From positions 2,418,001-2,482,000 of the forward strand of contig JBLDXI010000032.1 of NCBI GenBank assembly GCA_047495785.1: a DNA stretch of 64,000 bases, given 5' to 3'. Positions 32,077-42,593 of the stretch are shown here, piece after piece. The notes below the pieces were generated by a model that was not told the origin of the DNA, did not search any database, and was given only the letters and a program-made list of their open reading frames with translations. The stretch comes from Lepidodermella squamata. Lineage: Eukaryota; Gastrotricha. The translations under genes were made by a program, and so were the position numbers. Within the stretch, counting starts at the first letter, position 1; each line of letters begins with the position of its first letter.

Positions 32077-33682
32077 TCATCTTCGAGAGCTGTTGATATA
32101 GTTGGGATCTCTCGGAGGGCCTCTAGTGGAGTTGGGGATAGCGACGCTGTTTCTAGGCGTGTTAAAGTTATTACTCGGCGGTCTTGCGCTATTTTGAGGT
32201 GGATTGTTGCCGACCGGGTTGTTGTAAGACCCAGGCTGTTGAGGTGGCTGCTGCGATGGCCTGGCACTTGGGGGAGGTTGGCCCGCATTGCTCGGGCGTT
32301 GTTGAGCTGGTGCTCGCATTTCTTGGGGCGCCGGCTTTTTTACGCCATCTTCAGCATTGACAGAGTTACTTCTGCTCAAATTTTAATCGATAAATTCGAA
32401 AATCAATTCATTAAATTAAGCAACGAACCCATATTTTCGAAGACAAACCACTGCGACAATTATCAAAATTATTAAAGAAACCAAGCACGCGCAACCAACA
32501 GCCAACTTATAGCGAGGAAAATTTCAAAAAAATTCATTTTTATAGTCGGAGTTTCTTACCCAAATCCAGTTATTTCCGCAAACAATGCTGTCTGCAGATG
32601 AGCCCCACGTGTCGCAGCCCTTTTTGGTTGTTGTAGACGCGATGATAGCTCGTGGCGCGGTAACATAATAGACTGTAGTTGATGGAGTTGTTGGGAAGAT
32701 AATCACTGGGCCAACTGAAACTCCATTTGCTACGGTAACCGTGATTTCTCTTGTAATCACATTTGCAGTCTTGTTAATCGGCTGAAAAATGGCATAAAAA
32801 TATATGCTAAAATTTGAAATGCTTCATCTACGTTGTCTTTCGCGCCAATCACGACCGAATGAACGGAGCCGGACAGCCACGGTAAAGTGTAGATGACCAT
32901 CAGATCGGGACTGCGGCCGTTGTCGGCATATTGCAAGAAATCGTTCACGCCTATAATCACCGGCTGCTTGTCGATAGAGCTAACGAAATATGTTATCCGT
33001 CCATTCGTTTCCTTGTCCAGATCTGGGTCATCGGCTGGGGTCGTCATGAGTAATTGGGGCGGTTGCAACGAGTCAACCTCGAGAACGGTTGGGAAGGTGC
33101 TTTAAAAGAGTGTTTAATTTGATGAAAATAATCTCAAAAAAGCTGGTTAATCTCACTTATTCCACACTGGCGGTTGGTTTAGAGTGCTGTAAATCAAAAT
33201 TGTTAAGGTGGTCGTCTCTGCCGCGCCCGTTTCGTCGGAGCATGATATCACACAGTCTGGTACGGTTTGGCTGAAGCCCGCTAGCTTCGAAAGTGGGTAA
33301 GCCTTCGCGAGAATTATTTTGCGTCCGTCACCACTAAAATTATAAAATTTGCTAAAATGTCCCTTTGGTTCACTTTTACAAACCTAGTAGCGAAATAATC
33401 GGCAACAGCGGTGGGACACGAAACAACAGCGATTGTGACTGTCCCTTGGGTGCCGTAGCATTCCACTCCTTTTGCATTTCCAATCCCAGGATCGAAAATT
33501 ATCGCCCCCTTTCAAATTAAATGTCTTCAGCTTCAAACTTTGACCTAGATAAATACGCCGGATTGACTTACAACTTGGTCATCGCCTACAGGATTGCCGT
33601 AGTAAGCGGGCGCTCGCCATTCGACTCCGCCGATTATCTCAAACCAGGAACCAAAGAGCAGCAAGTAAAGTGCCACGTTCAT
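32077..33682 (-). CDS. Cadherin-like single-pass receptor, paralogue 5
   Basis: Seven exons (33682-33572, 33508-33384, 33333-33157, 33099-32832, 32781-32560, 32505-32429, 32374-32077), in phase, 425 aa. Signal peptide, WRAPAYYGNPV, GAIIFDPG, VVSCP, half repeat (IILAKAYPL ... VPDCVISCSDETG), full repeat (TPADDPDLDKETNGRITYFV ... VVIGAKDN), stalk, and ADSIVCGNNWIW. Then a transmembrane helix (CLVSLIILIIVAVVCL) and the longest tail of the group, about 100 residues rich in Pro, Gln and Asn, ending RDPNYINSSRR. An intron lies after the NWIW Trp codon. Confidence 0.82.
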
Positions 33683-34699
33683 TCCGAAATCGTCATGAAC
33701 TCCTCAAGAAAACCGTGTGCAGTAAACAGGACTCACGTTGCTATGCTAGATGCGCCCATAGCGAGATGACATTCAATGCAAAAAACACCCACCTGAATGG
33801 CGCATTTAAGCGCATGAAAGGCGGATTGTGAATAAGTCATTTTTACCGCATTCTTTTTGCCGTCAATAACTCAAAATTGAAATACCGATTGCTTCCTGTA
33901 TAGAAAAGGCGAAATTTCGTCGATTGTAGCGTTTTATTTTCCATCACTTGCGTTTCACGAACGTATCAGTTTTCTTCACTTCATAACAATAACAGTAATC
34001 AGTAATAGTAGCAAGAAACAATTATGATAGTAAAGATGCGTTCAGGCAAATAATGAGTAGTAATTTTTTCCTTCGAGCTGTAAGAGACCTTTCACAGGCC
34101 TCAACACCGGTTTTAGGCGTATCGGCTGCGCCTGTTTATAGACAATTTTGGTACCAGATGAATCAAGAATTTTCGAGGAATATCTTGAAATATGATGCAT
34201 AAGATTTGGAACAGAGAGCTATTTGACTGTATTTGACTTGATTCAACTACTCTAAAACGGCTACTATTGATGGAAACAGAAACAAAGCTTAAATTATTTG
34301 TAAAAAGCCACAATATTGAACGAAAACGAACGCGTGTGTGGAAACGCAATTTATCATCGCCATCATTTAAAAACAGAATTGAGCTAATTTTTCATTTTCT
34401 GCAATGATAAAGTAAACCACATTTTTCATCAAAGCAATGGCATTTTATCAAAATAATTTGTTTCGTGATTTTGTACAAGAAACTGGCAACATGCTCGATT
34501 AAATACGCCCGCATAGATAGATATTACACAGCTTTGACCAAGAAATCGGCGTAATAACATCGCGAACATTAACATCATCATCACACTTAGAGTTATCATT
34601 ATTATTTCATTCTTCAGTTTTGTGATCACATTATAAGCCTGTCGGAAAACACGCTTGTTATTTATTTTATGGTTTTTCGTAAACAAATGATTGCAGGGG
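33683..34699. other. Gene-free region upstream of paralogue 5 and downstream of PDK1
   Basis: About 1 kb, AT-rich. On the minus strand, AATAAA-type signals near 34655 could end the PDK1 transcript. Short open frames look non-coding. No repeat or RNA gene recognised. Confidence 0.45.
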
Positions 34700-36833
34700 C
34701 TATTGTTTTTTCGCACTTGGCCGTTTTGGTTCGACATCTACGGTCGAAGCTGCTGATATCGAGTCACCCAGGCTGGAAGAGGAGTAGCCTTTACTACTCG
34801 CTTTTTCATTACCAGAACCGCCTCGTTTGCTTGTTTCTACCGCTAACCGGTCATTGGGCGGGGCGACGCTGTCATTGCCACCCACGATTGATGTGGGTTC
34901 GGCGTCGCTTGAGAAGTAATAGGTCCAAACTGCGTTTATTTCGTGCACCCACTCAAGCGCGAAGCCTTCGCGGTCGATTAGGTAATACGTCCGATTCGGG
35001 ACGTGGATGAAGAAAACTTTGAAGTCTTTCGGTTCTGTTCTCAACTCTTTCCCGAACGGAATTTCGCCTTTTAGAACCCCCCGTTCGGCATCTACGTAAA
35101 ATAGCCTCGGGCCTTCGGTGAGAAGAAACATGCGCCGACGAGCAAACAGGCCCTGATTTCAAAGGAATAATTTTCAGTTCGAACTCATGAAACTAAAATT
35201 CAACATACAACACGTTTGTCGAGGAAGCCAGCTTTGAGGATAAGATTGCCTTCAACGTGTTTATGGTAAATATTGTCCTTTGCTTGGGCGCTAAGCCGGG
35301 CCGCTCTTTCCTGACTTGAAAGCCGTAAATGCCGACCAATGCTAAGCAAGCTGTTAAAACTGCTGGTTTGACAAGGCTCGATGATAATTTCCCGCGCTTC
35401 CCCACTCGAATTCATTGGGGCGACGAACTGAAACAGTAGCCTCTGAAGGTGTGTGTCATCGAAGCCAGGCTATGACAGGCGATAGTAATAATATAGACAG
35501 CCGTTATTGAGTGTAAAATGAGTTCTAAGTTTAAGTTAAGGCGGCTCTAACTCACAGGAACATTGTCTTCGTCGGTATCAACGGCATGCAATGGTGCCAC
35601 AACAGCGTTATCGCCCTTCCGTAGAGAGGGCGGCTTCGATTGGGGTAATTGTTCCCAATCTATACCAGAGAAAAATGAATGGCCTCGTAAGACTGGATAG
35701 CCACCAGTTTCAAGAACACCCAGTCGCTGCGTAGGGTCGGGGACCTTGAATTGGCATCGGCATAAAAACAATATTTAACAAATGGGTGTTTAACTCACCA
35801 ACAACTTTTGCACCAGATCTTTAGCGGCGGGGTTGAAATCATCGGGGAAAGAATAATCGAGTGAATTAATGCGTTGGAAAATGAAAAACTCAGTCCTTTA
35901 ACACAATATATTAAGCGTAGATGCGCAAGAATCAGGTCTCTTTGACTTACTCTCCATAGAAAGGCCATTTCCCGGTTAAAAGCTGGTATACTATACAACC
36001 AAGGCCCCAGAGGTCAGACCCGAAAGACGAAGGTTTGCCAGTCAGCACCTCGGGAGAGACATACTGTGCCGTACCGACGAATGATTTGGTGCGATACATG
36101 TTAGCCGACATCGCAGCTGGACCTCGGCCACTTGACGGATCGCGAGGTTTATTATTGGCCTCTGGGCCCGATGGAGCTGCGCTCGGAGGTTTCTTTATGT
36201 CGACTGAGTTCATGTCCTTATCAAATAATTTGACTGAGCCGAAATCGCAGAGCATTATATGCATGTCTCGGCGGATTAAGATATTTTCGGGTTTCAAATC
36301 CCTAAATTTGTTGTGAAAATTAACCAATTAATTAATATTCATAATAGTAAATACCTGTGGACAATGTGACAACCATTAGGCAAGCCATGGTGCAGATATT
36401 CCAAAGCGTGGACGATTTCTGCAGTGTAATGGCGGGCTTGATCGAGGGAAAATTTTCCGAGTTCACGAATGTAATTGAGCAAATCTCCATTCGGTGCGTA
36501 AGTCAAGACGAAATACAACCTTTCGTCGTCTTGAAACGTAGAATATAATGTAGTGATGAAAGGATGATGCCCAGCATTACACCAGTTTAGGGCTTCTTTC
36601 TCGCGCATCACATATTCGATTTTATTTTCCTTGATAATGTGATGCTTATCGCAAACTTTGATTGCAACTTCATGATTAGTTTCAGCATCTTTGCAGTAAT
36701 AGACATTGGAAAATGATCCATCACCGATAATACGGAGAAACTTGTAAAACTGCTTTGAATTTCGACGAGGTGGCTCATCTGCGCCGCTGTCATTAACCGC
36801 AACAGGATCGACAGGCGATGTAACCACAGACAT
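34700..36833 (-). CDS. pdpk1: 3-phosphoinositide-dependent protein kinase 1
   Basis: AGC kinase that phosphorylates the activation loops of Akt, S6K, PKC and others downstream of PI3K, at the cytosolic face of the plasma membrane. Six exons (36833-36355, 36301-35951, 35895-35799, 35744-35556, 35427-35209, 35152-34700), 595 aa. Kinase domain about residues 28-350: GDGSFSNVY, VAIKV (Lys59), HRDLKPEN (159-166), DFG (179-181), a Pro/Ser-rich insert in the activation region, then SFVGTAQYVSPE, whose Ser matches the human autophosphorylation site. The C-terminal PH domain begins with NLILKAGFLDKR and GLFARRRMFLLTEGP and continues through PNRTYYLID. The C-terminus adds a Ser-rich tail. Complete and intact by eye. 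Confidence 0.95.
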
Positions 36834-36938
36834 GTCAATCCTTATTAACAGTCTACGACAAAATAAAAATGAAAATTATCCCTGACTTAGTTCCTTCCGA
36901 CAAATAAAAAACAGCTTTATCATTTATACTGCAACTAT

Positions 36939-37424
36939 TCAAGGCAAAAACTTCGGGACAACAACGTAGCCATGCTTTTCCATGCCCCATCGACGTTGAT
37001 AAGGCTCGTATGCTTCTTTTTCCTGCCCATTTTCAGGTGCATAATACTTGGGTCGACGATAGAGCGGCGAAACCATGCGAAATATGTTATGGGCATGTCC
37101 AGCGAAATGCGTCGCTACGTGATGCCTTGTACGCTGAATTTCTTCAGGGGTGCGACGGTAAAGACGCCGATGAGTTCCGGGTTTAGCATGAATGAACATC
37201 CCATGATTCAACCGTTTGAAACGCTCAGCGACATCATCAAGACTTTCTTCTCTTCCTTCAAGCGAGTACCACTCCTTCCAAGGAACGTCACCCCATGCGT
37301 GACGCAACCTAATGTTCGCAGCGAAAGCGGAAGCGCTGGGCAGAAGAGCGCGAGAAGAGTTTATACCAATAATAGACAACATAGATAAGCTATAAGAAAA
37401 TAAAAACCGAAAAGGGCGTGTCAC
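36939..37424 (-). CDS. mrpl35: Mitochondrial large ribosomal subunit protein bL35m
   Basis: Structural protein of the mitochondrial 39S subunit. Single exon, up to 161 aa. An internal Met at 37382 would start MLSIIGINSSRALLPS, a good mitochondrial presequence; the upstream Met adds 14 residues. The core VAERFKRLNHGMFIHAKPGTH followed by RRLYRRTP matches the human bL35m pattern around VIDRFLRL and the Lys/Arg-rich block. Divergent in the last third. About 105 bases downstream of the PDK1 start region on the same strand, so the two may share little intergenic control. Confidence 0.75.
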   Translation of the reverse strand: MTRPFRFLFSYSLSMLSIIGINSSRALLPSASAFAANIRLRHAWGDVPWKEWYSLEGREESLDDVAERFKRLNHGMFIHAKPGTHRRLYRRTPEEIQRTRHHVATHFAGHAHNIFRMVSPLYRRPKYYAPENGQEKEAYEPYQRRWGMEKHGYVVVPKFLP

Positions 37425-38189
37425 AAGCCGGACATTGATTAAAAATGTTCACATCATCCCAAATCCCAACCAAAGCAATATCAAAGCAATAGATAATGAA
37501 ATCCCTCAGCCCCGATCCCCGATGGAGAAAAACACCCGGTGGTTGAAAATCAGCGTTCTTGGCATCGGAGGGCTTGGATAATGGGTAAACAATCTTTGGT
37601 CGAAGATCGAGCTAAAGTCAGCGTAGCCTTAGACCAAAATCCGCAAAACAATGGACCGGAACCGAGGTAGAAATAAGTCTTCAGATCAACAGACCAGCGT
37701 CGAATCCTTAATCCGTCAAGGATAGCAAAAGCTGGCAAAGCTGCGACAAGTTTTCTGTTTCCCGATGATGTCATTAACGTCAAAAAACTAAAACTAAAAA
37801 TCGCCAAAAAATATTGCCAAAATTTTTAGCACAATGTTTTTCGCGTATTATAATTATAAAACATTCGAATAATAATTTATTTATAGTTTTTCATTTATTA
37901 GTGCGAGCATGATAAATGTTTACAAAAAGTTATGAAAAGTTTTGCCGCTAACCCTCCGGTCTTGGAGTGAGTTCCACGTGACCAGGCCCTTAACTGTAGT
38001 TGATCAGCTTTGCTGTTTTTGCCGCTGTTCATGTTTGTTCATGCTCAGTCGTTCGCTTCAGCATTCAGCAGCCGCTCTATCGCGAAATAGATTACTTATG
38101 CCGTTGATCAGGATGAGTTCCTAATTAACCACAGGGCGTTCCAGATTCTTTTTCGTCGGGGCGCCAGTCTACGTTTGTCGAAGCCTTTT
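37425..38189. other. Intergenic region
   Basis: About 770 bases between bL35m and a retroelement relic. One short minus-strand open frame (37807-37550) has no features I recognise. Confidence 0.35.
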
Positions 38190-38760
38190 TCATCCCCGCT
38201 TCTCTAATTCAACCTTGGCTTGGCTGGGAGTCAGGTCCTTGCTGACGAAGACGTTCTTCCAGCCTTTAACTTTGCGTAGCTTTGGAGCATTCTCAAGAAA
38301 GGGCTTTTTGTTAGACCCATACCTAAGTTGAGCGATGATTTTGGGCGGCAAATCGTCTTTGGTGTTGACAATGATGTTCTTTCGGCATAAGTATGCGGTC
38401 ATTTACATCAAACCCCTCGATGCCCATACAATTGACTAGGTCGTTTAGGACCCTGAGCTTGTTGCCACCCGGGACAGATATGCCAGTTAAAAGCAAGTCG
38501 TTCGCCCTATCACGTGGGATAGGACCTCGTGCACGGCATTGATGACACGCCCATTGTCATTGACCTCCTGAAAGTTTAGCTTACGATTACGTTTCGATTA
38601 CGTTGTCGGTGTTGTCGGCGCAATCTTCCTTGATTTCCTCAACAAATTGTCGTACTGCTGAGTGACCAGATCGATACGCAGAGTATTCAAAGAAATCAGA
38701 AAATCCTGTAGCACATTATTAGCAAAATCTGCCGACTGCGGGAATGTCATATTAATTCAC
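38190..38760 (-). pseudogene. Degenerate LINE ORF1-like relic
   Basis: Minus-strand open segments in two or three frames add up to a non-LTR retrotransposon ORF1-type protein: a start-like MTFPQSADFANN and coiled-coil-like VTQQYDNLL, then NDLLLTGIS and LVNCMGIEGF (RNA-binding-like region), then GWKNVFVSKDLTPSQ. The last string is a common C-terminal signature of such proteins. At least two frameshifts or stops separate the pieces, so it is not functional. Not obviously the same family as the LINE at 50.4 kb. Confidence 0.55.
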
Positions 38761-39425
38761 TATCAATTTGATTTCACATGTTTTGGGCGTTTCTGGAATT
38801 GTTAGGTGCCTCAAATGAGAGCTATTTCCAATTTTTATCGTCTTCAATATGCCTCCTCCAATCATCGGTAGAAGTGCCCTCTGAAGTTGGAGGAATTGGA
38901 GGAGGCTTCAATGTTGTCATCTGCTGGTCTGAAATTGATTTTGGACGTAACTTTCATTTTTCTCAAACGACATCTAACCCCAGAGGATGCCGTTTATTGG
39001 AAGCTGATTTTTTCTGGCAGTATGGTACTTGGGACCACGGCTAGAACTTGCGTGACATAATCTTGAAAAATTGCTGGTAGCCTCGCTTATATGAGCGATC
39101 TGCTGTGCCTTTTACCTTCGTGAAGGAATTCTCAAAAACTGTTTTCCTTATTTTTTTACGCAAGCCGATGCACACATACGCATGCGCAGAAAGTACATAG
39201 CACGGGGACCCCATTCAGAAACTTTTTCTGTGTGGAAAAGTGAGATTTCGCCAGGCAGACAGAGTGATAGCCACGTGGCTTACTAATCCATTTACGGTAC
39301 TAAATTTTTACCATTGTTACTAAATTGCTTTTATCATTCTGTAAAAATATATTAACTCAACTGGTGCAAATGTTACCTTCAGCCTTTGTATTATAATTTT
39401 ATTGTGCATTTAGTGTTATTTTAAA
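38761..39425. other. Intergenic region upstream of DDX47
   Basis: About 660 bases. It should hold the DDX47 promoter. No TATA box or ORF that I trust. Confidence 0.4.
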
Positions 39426-41106
39426 ATGACGTCGGCTTCGGAGATCGAGGCGGAGTCGGATAATAAGAAAACTTTTAAGGATTTGGTAAGAATTTCTTGT
39501 CGTGATTTGGTCATCAATAACCATTTTTTCACAGGGTGTTTGCGATCCTCTATGCGAAGCTATCGAGAAACTCAAGTGGTCTAGCCCGTCTAAAATCCAG
39601 GAGGAATCTATACCACTCGCACTGCAAGGTAGGCGACATTACCTGAAATATTTTTGTGAAACTGTTTTCTGTTTCAAAAGGTAGAGACATCATTGGATTG
39701 GCTGAAACTGGAAGTGGCAAAACGGGAGCATTCGCTATACCAATTTTGCAAGCATTGCTTGATAACCCGCAGCGAATTTTCGCTCTGGTGCTTACTCCAA
39801 CTCGTGAACTGGCATTCCAAATTTCTGAGCAGTTTACTGCTCTTGGCGCCTCAATTGGGCTGAAATGCGCTGTCGTTGTTGGTGGCATAGACATGATGAC
39901 CCAGTCGCTTCAGCTTGCGAAAAAGCCTCATATTATTATTGGTACGTTTCATCTCGAGAGTTGAAGGAAATTTGAAGGCATTACTTTTAGCAACCCCGGG
40001 ACGTTTGGTTGATCATTTGGAGCACACCAAAGGCTTTACCCTGCGAACAATCAAATACTTGGTGCTAGATGAAGCTGATCGAATTTTGAACATGGACTTC
40101 GAGCAGGAGTTGGACAAGATTCTCCAAATCGTACCGAGAGACCGGCATACTTTCTTATATTCAGCAACAATGACGCGTAAAGTTGATCGATTGCAACGAG
40201 CGTCGTTACGCGACCCCGTAAAAGTGGAAGTTAGCTCAAAATACCAAACAGTCGAAAAGTTATGCCAACATTATGCATTTGTTCCTGCTAAATTCAAGGT
40301 AAAATCGCCTTGTTATTATATCCGATGGCCTTATCACATTAATTTCAGGATTTATACCTGGTTTATATTCTGAACGAGTTGGCGGGTAATTCAACCATCA
40401 TCTTCTGTAGCACTTGCGCGGCTACTCAACGTATCACGTTAATGCTGCGCAATCTTGGACTGGCCGCCGTTCCGTTGAGTGGACAAATGAGCCAAGACAA
40501 GCGCCTTGGTGCTTTGGCAAAGTTTAAAGGTCAATCTCGTTCGATCTTAGTCGCGACTGACGTTGCTAGCCGGTTCGTTTTTCGTTTGAAAAATATGAAT
40601 ATTGCTCTTACTGATCTTTCGTTTCAGAGGTCTTGACATTCCACATGTTGACGTTGTCATCAACTTCGATATTCCAACGCATTCGAAAGACTACATTCAC
40701 AGGGTTAGTGTTCTATAGTTTTGAATAACGCCTTTCACCGGCTATATTGATGTAGGTTGGTCGCACTGCTCGTGCTGGTCGATCGGGTAAATCTATCACA
40801 TTCGTGACTCAGTACGATATTGAGCTGTTTCAACGAATTGAGCAATTGATTGGTTTGAAAATGGAGCAATATCCTACTGTTGAAGAGGAGGTAATGGTGC
40901 TAGCAGACCGAGTTGGCGAGGCTCAAAGATACGCCAAACTCGAAATGGCAGAAAAAGATCAAAAGCGCAAGGAAGGTAGGAAACGAAAGGCGAAAGCGGG
41001 CGAAGATGACGATGACGACACTGAGACAAATATTGGAGTGCGCAAGAAGTTGTCGAAGAAAACGAATAATAAGAAATCTTCCAATAAAAAGAAAAGTTCT
41101 CATTGA
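39426..41106 (+). CDS. ddx47: DEAD-box RNA helicase DDX47/Rrp3
   Basis: Nucleolar ATP-dependent RNA helicase needed for small-subunit rRNA processing. Seven exons (39426-39485, 39535-39628, 39681-39941, 39991-40298, 40349-40572, 40628-40703, 40756-41106), 457 aa, close to human DDX47. Motifs in order: Q motif [16 protein letters not shown] (residues 59-66), [43 protein letters not shown]. The C-terminus is a Lys-rich, acidic-interrupted nucleolar-type tail. ATG at 39426 gives a short acidic N-terminus ending at the first intron. ECSIT starts 118 bases after its stop. Confidence 0.95.
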
Positions 41107-41224
41107 AACCTCGCTGAAACTGTTTTTATTCGAAAGTATATTACCGGAACTAGCAATAATAAATTTGTTGAGGTTGGTATAATTTCTTGTTTTGTTTTTA
41201 TCATTTGGATTAGTTACTTTAACG

Positions 41225-42529
41225 ATGTTGTTGAACAAATTATGTCGGCGGTTCATTCAAACCTCGGCCGTAGCACGCAAAAGAACTGCCGAGGTTTACG
41301 TGCAACAAGCGAAGCAGTTTTTAGAGGAAAAGCAACTCTTTGAAGACCTAGCGAAAACAGAATCGATGACTAAAGAAACTTTCATCAAAGTCATCGATAT
41401 TTACCTTGAGCGGCAGAAACTGCACCGGAGGGGTCATATCGAGTTCTTACAGGCTGCGATTTTGCAGATGCAAAAATATGGCGTTCAGCGTGATTTGGAT
41501 GTCTACAAGAAGCTTTTCGAAGTTTTCCCAGGAGGTGGCAAAATCAGGAGTGAGAACGTTTGGCAAACCGAGTTCAAACATTTTCCTAGGCAGCAAGATA
41601 CCGCTATCGAATTGCTGTGTTTGATGGAGAAAAATGGTAAGAAAAAGGAGCAAAAGTAGAATTCTTAAAATCCTTCTTAACATTTTTTAGCTGTACAGCC
41701 GGATGATGAAATCGGTTATATTTTGGCGGATATTTTCGGCCAAGAAGCGCATGCGTTTTCTAAATTCCAGCGGATGATGTACTGGATGCCTAAAATTAGA
41801 GGTTCGAATCCGTGGCCTTTTCCAGCCGAAGGAATCCCAGACGACGACGCAGAATTGGCGCGAGTTATGCTAAAGCGCATGTGCCCCGATCCTTTCAATG
41901 AAACGACCGTTATCCGACATACTGAGCCTGGTTTTAGTGAAATAATCACCCCAGAAGATGGCTTTATCGCCTGGGCTCAGAGCAAAAAGCAACGCTCGTT
42001 ACTTGAGTCCCACCCCGAATCTCAACCGTTGTTCGTCGAAGGGCCACACTTTGTCTTCACTCGGCATAAAATGCTGAATTATTTCGTGCTGAGATCAGAC
42101 CCGCCACGTGGCACCCCGCACAACTTCCACGGAAAAATTTCTATATCGAACGTAGAAGCTAATTTCAATTTTATGGATTATTTCTACGGTAAAGGAACTG
42201 CTGTCCAAACTGCTAGTTTAAACGAGCCGCCGAGCGTGCATGAGCAAGAAGACGGCGTTAATTTCGCGATTGCTATAACTGGTTCGTCGTCGAAATCTTC
42301 GGCTGCTACCTGGATTCGTTTGCTGCAAACAATTGGTGGGAATCCGAAATTGGCCGATTTTTCGCTCATTTTCCGCATATTTTCAACGCCACCGCCTGGT
42401 CCGGACTCGCAGGATCAGGATATTCAAAAGTGGCTCGAGGAGCCTCAGCTAAGAATACCAGCTGGTCAGCCTGATAGCGCGACTCAACTGCGAGGCACAG
42501 TTATGATTGAATCATCGAAACCCCAATAA
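41225..42529 (+). CDS. ecsit: ECSIT, mitochondrial complex I assembly / Toll signalling adaptor
   Basis: Known in animals as a complex I assembly factor and an adaptor in Toll/BMP signalling. Two exons, 41225-41636 and 41691-42529, 416 aa. N-terminus MLLNKLCRRFIQTSAVARKR is a likely mitochondrial presequence. The pentatricopeptide-like helical domain holds KYGVQRDLDVYKKLFEVFP and FPRQQDTAIELL; the highly conserved block around MPKIRGSNPWPFP matches the family WNHNPxP region. The C-terminal region is a mixed alpha/beta domain. It follows DDX47 closely and ends 64 bases from the stop of the opposite-strand GPCR. A poly(A) signal AATAAA near 42571 overlaps that narrow gap. Confidence 0.9.
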
Positions 42530-42593
42530 AGAGAATTTATTTGATATTTTATTAAAAACGGAAAACAAGAGAAATAAAACGAATAATTTGTGC

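Noticed and set aside
41800-41812. GGTTCGAATCC, a tRNA B-box-like string
   Set aside because: It lies inside the ECSIT coding exon and has no A-box or cloverleaf around it.
39426-42529. Operon of DDX47 and ECSIT
   Set aside because: 118-base spacing is suggestive, but an AATAAA signal lies between them and I see no evidence of trans-splicing; the genes are more likely just tightly packed.
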